A DNA stretch of 64,000 nucleotides from Novosphingobium sp. Chol11. GTDB taxonomy: Bacteria; Pseudomonadota; Alphaproteobacteria; Sphingomonadales; Sphingomonadaceae. Position 1 is the stretch's first letter. Each line of letters begins with the position of its first letter. This document shows positions 60,061-64,000 of this stretch, piece after piece. The notes beneath the pieces are model-generated. The model was not told the origin of the DNA and did not search any database. It saw only the letters and a list, made by a program, of their open reading frames with translations. Position numbers and translations under genes: made by a program. The DNA is taken from NCBI RefSeq assembly GCF_900218065.1, contig NZ_OBMU01000001.1, positions 2,081,656-2,145,655 on the forward strand. Reading direction: 5' to 3'.

Positions 60061-61365
60061 ATGAAGGCGCCAACCGACTCCCGCCATCCGCTGCACTTCG
60101 GCGACTTCCGTGGCTATCTGCTGGGGCGGCTTGCGGGCGTGCTCGCTCAATATGGCATGATGACTGTCCTGGGCTGGCAAGCTTACAATGTCGCCCGGGA
60201 GAGCATGAGCACGTCGGGCGCCGCGGCTCAGCTGGGCCTCATCGGTTTGGCGCAGTTCGTGCCCCTGTTCTTTCTCACTCCCTTGACGGGTTGGGTCGCC
60301 GATCATTTCGACCGGCGCAATATCGCTCGGCTGACATTGGCCATGCTGATGGTGGCATCCGCGCTGCTGGCGTTTGCGACCTATGAAGGATGGGTAAGCC
60401 TGCCGCTGATCTTCGGGATCGCCGCCATTGTGGGTATCGCGCGGGCGTTCAATGGGCCGGCCTACAGCGCACTGGCGCCCAATCTGGTGCCGCGCGACGT
60501 GCTGCCAAACGCGATCGCCTTGTCCAGCGTCGCCTGGCAGGCAGGCATGATCATTGGCCCGGCATTGGGGGGCTATGTCTATGCGATGACGGCATGGGGC
60601 GCTTATGCTCTGGCGTCCGGCCTGTTCGCGGTCGCACTAGGCGGCATGTTGCTGATCGGTCCGGTCAAGCAGCCGCCGCGCGACACAAGCCGGCATCCTG
60701 TCCGGCAGATGCTGGACGGACTGACCTATGTGCGTTCGAACCGGCTCGTCCTTGCTACCATCACGCTCGATCTTTTTGCGGTCCTTCTGGCAGGAGCAAC
60801 AGCTCTGCTGCCAATCTACGCCCGCGATATCCTGAAAGTCGGATCGGCGGGGCTTGGGCATCTGGCTGCATCGCCAGCCATTGGCGCGGGCATCGTCGCG
60901 CTCTTCTTTTCCTTCCGTCCGATGCGATCGGACGTTGGCCTGAAGATGCTGGCGGCCGTCATCATATTCGGGCTCTCAACCATCCTGTTCGGTGCTACCG
61001 CCTTCATCCCACGTAACATCGCGATGGAGATCGGCATCGGCGCATTGGTGCTGCTGGGCGCTGCGGACATGGTGTCCGTCTATGTCCGCCAGTCGCTGAT
61101 CCAGCTTCACACGCCCGATGCCATGCGCGGCCGGGTGTCCAGCCTTTCCCAACTTACCATTTCAGCATCCAATGAATTGGGTGAAGCAGAGTCCGGTTTC
61201 CTCGCCGCGCTGGTGGGGCCTGTCGTCGCGGTGATCGGCGGCGGCATCGGCGCGATCGTGATCACCCTTGTCTGGGCGCGGCTTTTTCCCGAGTTGCGCC
61301 TTGCACGTACCTTTGACCCACCCGACTTACGGGAGGCCGACATCAGCCAGGAGAAGGCCAAATGA
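60061..61365 (+). CDS. MFS transporter (EntS-like MFS_3)
   Basis: A 434-residue inner-membrane transporter with about 11-12 hydrophobic segments. Family marks: [20 protein letters not shown], the loop motif [32 protein letters not shown] and the [11 protein letters not shown] stretch late in the chain. Relatives export siderophores or lipophilic compounds. Its stop overlaps the cysK start (ATGA), so the two are coupled, although no metabolic link is known. Confidence 0.9.
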   Translation: MKAPTDSRHPLHFGDFRGYLLGRLAGVLAQYGMMTVLGWQAYNVARESMSTSGAAAQLGLIGLAQFVPLFFLTPLTGWVADHFDRRNIARLTLAMLMVASALLAFATYEGWVSLPLIFGIAAIVGIARAFNGPAYSALAPNLVPRDVLPNAIALSSVAWQAGMIIGPALGGYVYAMTAWGAYALASGLFAVALGGMLLIGPVKQPPRDTSRHPVRQMLDGLTYVRSNRLVLATITLDLFAVLLAGATALLPIYARDILKVGSAGLGHLAASPAIGAGIVALFFSFRPMRSDVGLKMLAAVIIFGLSTILFGATAFIPRNIAMEIGIGALVLLGAADMVSVYVRQSLIQLHTPDAMRGRVSSLSQLTISASNELGEAESGFLAALVGPVVAVIGGGIGAIVITLVWARLFPELRLARTFDPPDLREADISQEKAK

Positions 61366-62291
61366 AAGCTGCCAATATTCTCGAAACCATCGGCAACACG
61401 CCGCATATCCGGGTAAGCCGCCTGTTCGCCGACGCGCCTGAAGGGGCCGAGGTCTGGATCAAGTCGGAACGTGCGAATCCGGGCGGGTCGATCAAGGACC
61501 GTATCGCGCTCGCCATGATCGAGGCTGCCGAAGCGTCAGGCGACCTGAAGCCCGGCGGCACGATTATCGAGCCGACGTCCGGCAACACCGGCGTGGGCCT
61601 GGCCATGGTCGCGGCCGTGAAGGGTTACAAACTGATCCTCGTCATGCCGGAAAGCATGTCGGTGGAGCGGCGCCGGCTGATGCTGGCTTATGGCGCGTCC
61701 TTCGACCTCACGCCGCGCGAAAAGGGCATGAAGGGCGCGATCGAGCGCGCGCTCGAGTTGATCGAGCAGACACCCGGATCGTGGATGCCGCAGCAATTTG
61801 AGAACAGCGCCAATATCGACGTGCATGTTCGTACGACGGCCCAGGAAATTGCGGCCGACTTTGCGGACAGCCCGCTTGACATATTGATCACCGGCGTCGG
61901 CACAGGCGGTCATATCACCGGCGTCGCCGAGGTGCTGAAGAAGCTTTGGCCCAGTCTGAAGGTGTATGCGGTCGAACCGACCCTATCCCCCGTCATCAGC
62001 GGTGGACAGCCCGGCCCCCATCCGATCCAGGGCATCGGGGCTGGCTTCATCCCCGCGAACCTGCACACGCAATTGCTGGACGGCGTGATTCAGGTCGACC
62101 CGGCCGATGCCAAGGAATATGCCCGCCGTGCCGCGCGTGAGGAAGGCATGCTTGTGGGCATTTCGTCCGGTGCGACTCTGGCCGCGATCGCGCAGAAGCT
62201 GAAGGAACTTGGCTCCGGCAGCCGCGTTCTGGGCTTCAATTATGACACCGGCGAGCGCTATCTGTCGGTGCCTGACTTCCTGCCCGAATAG
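61362..62291 (+). CDS. cysK: Cysteine synthase A
   Basis: A 309-residue PLP enzyme making cysteine from O-acetylserine and sulfide. N-terminal [17 protein letters not shown] Lys in [10 protein letters not shown], asparagine loop [12 protein letters not shown], phosphate-binding [10 protein letters not shown] and C-terminal SSGATLAAI. Typical length. Cytoplasmic homodimer by family. Confidence 0.95.
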   Translation: MKAANILETIGNTPHIRVSRLFADAPEGAEVWIKSERANPGGSIKDRIALAMIEAAEASGDLKPGGTIIEPTSGNTGVGLAMVAAVKGYKLILVMPESMSVERRRLMLAYGASFDLTPREKGMKGAIERALELIEQTPGSWMPQQFENSANIDVHVRTTAQEIAADFADSPLDILITGVGTGGHITGVAEVLKKLWPSLKVYAVEPTLSPVISGGQPGPHPIQGIGAGFIPANLHTQLLDGVIQVDPADAKEYARRAAREEGMLVGISSGATLAAIAQKLKELGSGSRVLGFNYDTGERYLSVPDFLPE

Positions 62292-62309
62292 GTCAGCGCT
62301 GGACACAGG

Positions 62310-63629
62310 ATGATTGACGCTACCACCGGCAGCCAGCCGCATCGGGCGATGTGGCTGATCTGGCTTCTGCTGTTCGCTGGACTCCCCGCGCTGGTGGCGC
62401 GGTGGGAGGCGCGCGCGCCTGCGGCCGAAGCCGCGCGGGTGGCGCTGGTGCAGCGAGCCAGGCTGAAGCAACCAGCGACGGCCGCTCCGGTGGTGCAGCC
62501 TGTGGAGCTTTACCAACTGGATCGCGATCAGGCGCAGGCATTCAACGCGGCCGTGCCATTTTCCCATTTGCCGAATCCGGCTGCGCGGCCTTTCGTATTC
62601 AATGGGTCGGAGAGCGATTTGGCGCGGGCTATCGACTGTCTGGCGGCTGCGCAGCTTTACGAGGCTGGAGATGATGCCGTGGGTGAGCGCGCGGTGGCGC
62701 AGGTGGTGCTGAACCGCGTGCGCCACCCCGCTTTCCCGAAAACCGTCTGCGGCGTCGTTTTTCAGGGGCAGGAGCGATCCACCGGCTGTCAGTTCACCTT
62801 CACTTGCGACGGCGCTCTGGCGCGCACGCCGAGCCCAGCCGCATGGGAGCGGGCGCGGGAAATTGCCAGGGCGGCGCTCGCTGGCAAGGTGTTCAAGCCG
62901 GTCGGCTATGCGACCCATTATCATACCGATTGGGTTGTGCCCTATTGGAGCAGCAGCCTGGACAAGATCACGGCGGTGGGAACGCACCTCTTCTTCCGCT
63001 GGCGGGGCTGGTGGGGGACGCCGCCTGCTTTCCGGTTGGGGCGGGATAGCGTGGAGCCGGTGATCGGGCGGATCGCTCGCCTGTCGATCGCGCATCGGGA
63101 GGGAGGCAGCGAACTGCCCGGCATTCTGGTGCCGGGCGGATCCGAGCTGGCGGCTTTGACGGCCAAACCGCAGGAGGCGATTGGCGCGGGTTCGGTCGGT
63201 CAGATCATGGGCGGAGTGAGGCTGATCGCCATCGCTCCGGGAGCGAGAGCCTTTCTGGTGGAATTGGGCAAGGCGACGGCCGCCGATAGCTGGCCGGTAA
63301 TGGCGCAGACTTTTTGCGCGGGGCGGCTGGAATGCCGGATCATGGCGTGGCGGGCGGGGATTGCGCCGCCGGGCTTTCCGCTGTCGGGCGATCAGCTGGA
63401 GAATATGAGCTTTGCCTATATTCACAACGCCGCGACTGGATTGCAGCGGGCTTTGTGGAATTGCGGGCAAACGCCGCGGGAGAACCGGGGAGAATGCATG
63501 CGGCAGCGGGTGCCGGTGGAGCAGGTGAAAGTCCCGCCGCCGCTGCTGGAGGGCGTGCGGAAGAAGGAGCGGTTTGAGACGGTGACGATTGCGCCGCCAA
63601 ATAGAGTCATGAATGAAATGGCGAATTAA
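62310..63629 (+). CDS. SleB-type cell-wall hydrolase
   Basis: A 439-residue protein with an N-terminal transmembrane/signal segment (WLIWLLLFAGLPALVA) and a Hydrolase_2 (SleB) domain at ~108-230: ARAIDCLAAAQLYEAGDDAVG with the catalytic Glu candidate, AQVVLNRVRHPAFPKTVCGVV, STGCQFTFTCDG and ATHYHTDWVVPYW. The C-terminal ~200 residues are not recognised. It probably cleaves peptidoglycan in the periplasm. GTG- or ATG-internal starts are possible, including ATG 13 codons in (MWLIWLL). Confidence 0.85.
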   Translation: MIDATTGSQPHRAMWLIWLLLFAGLPALVARWEARAPAAEAARVALVQRARLKQPATAAPVVQPVELYQLDRDQAQAFNAAVPFSHLPNPAARPFVFNGSESDLARAIDCLAAAQLYEAGDDAVGERAVAQVVLNRVRHPAFPKTVCGVVFQGQERSTGCQFTFTCDGALARTPSPAAWERAREIARAALAGKVFKPVGYATHYHTDWVVPYWSSSLDKITAVGTHLFFRWRGWWGTPPAFRLGRDSVEPVIGRIARLSIAHREGGSELPGILVPGGSELAALTAKPQEAIGAGSVGQIMGGVRLIAIAPGARAFLVELGKATAADSWPVMAQTFCAGRLECRIMAWRAGIAPPGFPLSGDQLENMSFAYIHNAATGLQRALWNCGQTPRENRGECMRQRVPVEQVKVPPPLLEGVRKKERFETVTIAPPNRVMNEMAN

Positions 63630-63651
63630 AAGAGATTCCGGCGGCGATTTC

Positions 63652-63678
63652 CTATTTTTCCTATTTTTCCTATTTTTG
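63652..63678. repeat. Three tandem copies of CCTATTTTT
   Basis: Exact 9-bp unit repeated three times head to tail (63652-63660, 63661-63669, 63670-63678), 22 nt after the wall hydrolase stop. It is AT-rich against the local background and prone to slippage. Confidence 0.85.
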
Positions 63679-63719
63679 GTGCCCGGGTGACCCTCCCCCC
63701 CCATCCCCCTCTCCTTTCG

Positions 63720-63815
63720 GATAGCCCCTCAATTGACGGGCTATCCCCTGAGGGGCCGCACAGCTGACGGGCGGAGTTTGATATAGCGCGCTTATCCATC
63801 TGGACCTTGAGGGGC
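63720..63815 (+). promoter_or_regulatory. Leader with competing hairpins that can hide the Shine-Dalgarno
   Basis: GATAGCCC (63720-63727) can pair with GGGCTATC (63738-63745). The overlapping GCCCCTCA (63724-63731) can instead pair with TGAGGGGC at 63749-63756 or with an identical TGAGGGGC at 63808-63815, which is the ribosome-binding region of the next gene. The pairings exclude each other. Confidence 0.5.
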
Positions 63816-63820
63816 GCGCC

Positions 63821-64000
63821 ATGAAACAGGAAGTCCAGCCGTTGCTGCGTTGCCCCCGGACGGGGCAGCCGCTGGAGCCGCAGGGGGACGGATGGCTCGC
63901 CTCGCGCGATGGGGCTTGCCGCTATCCGACCATCGAGGGCACCCCTTTCCTGATCGACATCGAACGATCGGTGATCGATCACTACCCCCAAAACAGCAGG
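63821..64000 (+). CDS. Trm112-like zinc-ribbon protein (3' end outside window)
   Basis: Open from ATG 63821 to the window edge, 60 codons seen. LLRCPRTGQPLEPQGDGWLA, then GACRYPTIEGTPFLID, resembles the Trm112 family: a small zinc-binding fold with an LxCPxTGxxL start and a YPIxxGIPxLL tail. It continues past the usual end (IERSVIDHYPQ), so a fused methyltransferase or other domain may follow. GAGGGG at 63809-63814 is the ribosome-binding site. Confidence 0.7.
   Translation, partial: MKQEVQPLLRCPRTGQPLEPQGDGWLASRDGACRYPTIEGTPFLIDIERSVIDHYPQNSR

Noticed and set aside
61983-63704. 573-codon minus-strand frame opposite cysK and the wall hydrolase
   Set aside because: Low-complexity Arg/Pro/His-rich product; shadow of two well-supported genes.

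Overview
The window reads as a GC-rich alphaproteobacterial chromosome, most likely a sphingomonad (Sphingobium, Sphingomonas or Novosphingobium). This rests on the outer-membrane TonB-dependent receptors, the very large NAD-type glutamate dehydrogenase, the GH106 rhamnosidase (a family first described from Sphingomonas), the DUF5985 pair and the DUF3489-DUF2924-recombinase trio. Genus is an inference; there is no rRNA gene here.

Layout. (1) 1-2.1 kb: accessory remnant with the 3' part of a ParB-N/adenine-type DNA methyltransferase, a DUF5681 protein and the C-terminal stump of a tyrosine recombinase. (2) 2.3-20.3 kb: a catabolic locus that looks built for a rhamnosylated, glucosylated plant compound. 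It has two SDRs and a SnoaL-like protein in one operon, an outer-membrane receptor, a Tat-exported GH1 beta-glucosidase, a second SnoaL-like protein, an alpha/beta-hydrolase-fold secreted protein, a PQQ lipoprotein dehydrogenase with an inserted cytochrome c, a TetR regulator, a small secreted protein, a GH106 alpha-L-rhamnosidase and a ThuA-domain protein. Two dead genes lie inside it: a multiply frameshifted paralogue of the TetR regulator and a CsaA fragment. Repeated palindromes sit in front of the SDR operon and the receptor. (3) 20.3-29.1 kb: two hybrid histidine kinases transcribed leftward, one with about 20 tandem HAMP-like units, and a divergent small operon (winged-helix-like protein plus two DUF5985 membrane proteins). 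(4) 29.1-34.56 kb: accessory island with a PD-(D/E)XK restriction-like protein, small secreted or membrane proteins and a DUF3489-DUF2924-serine recombinase operon, bounded on the right by tRNA-Thr(CGU).

(5) 34.7-40.9 kb: a PAS protein and the giant NAD-glutamate dehydrogenase. (6) 41-48.3 kb: an iron-acquisition block (PepSY-TM, DUF2271, DUF4198, ApbE; then piuC, tonB and a siderophore receptor on the other strand), with three Fur-like palindromes of the form TGCGA-N5-TCGCR in front of the three transcription units. (7) 48.3-52.6 kb: a tightly packed leftward operon: molybdopterin oxidoreductase, ferrochelatase, acetoacetyl-CoA reductase and ribbon-helix-helix protein. (8) 52.6-64 kb: housekeeping genes: CoA-binding protein, Mrp/ApbC, HflK-HflC-DegP membrane proteostasis, a HerA-like ATPase, an MFS exporter, cysteine synthase, a SleB-type wall hydrolase and the start of a Trm112-like gene whose leader can sequester its own Shine-Dalgarno sequence.

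The strongest candidates for something undescribed are the glycoside locus with its shared operators and decayed regulator duplicate, the HAMP-array kinase, the modification-reader-like restriction protein, and the two structured leaders near 57.8 kb and 63.7 kb.
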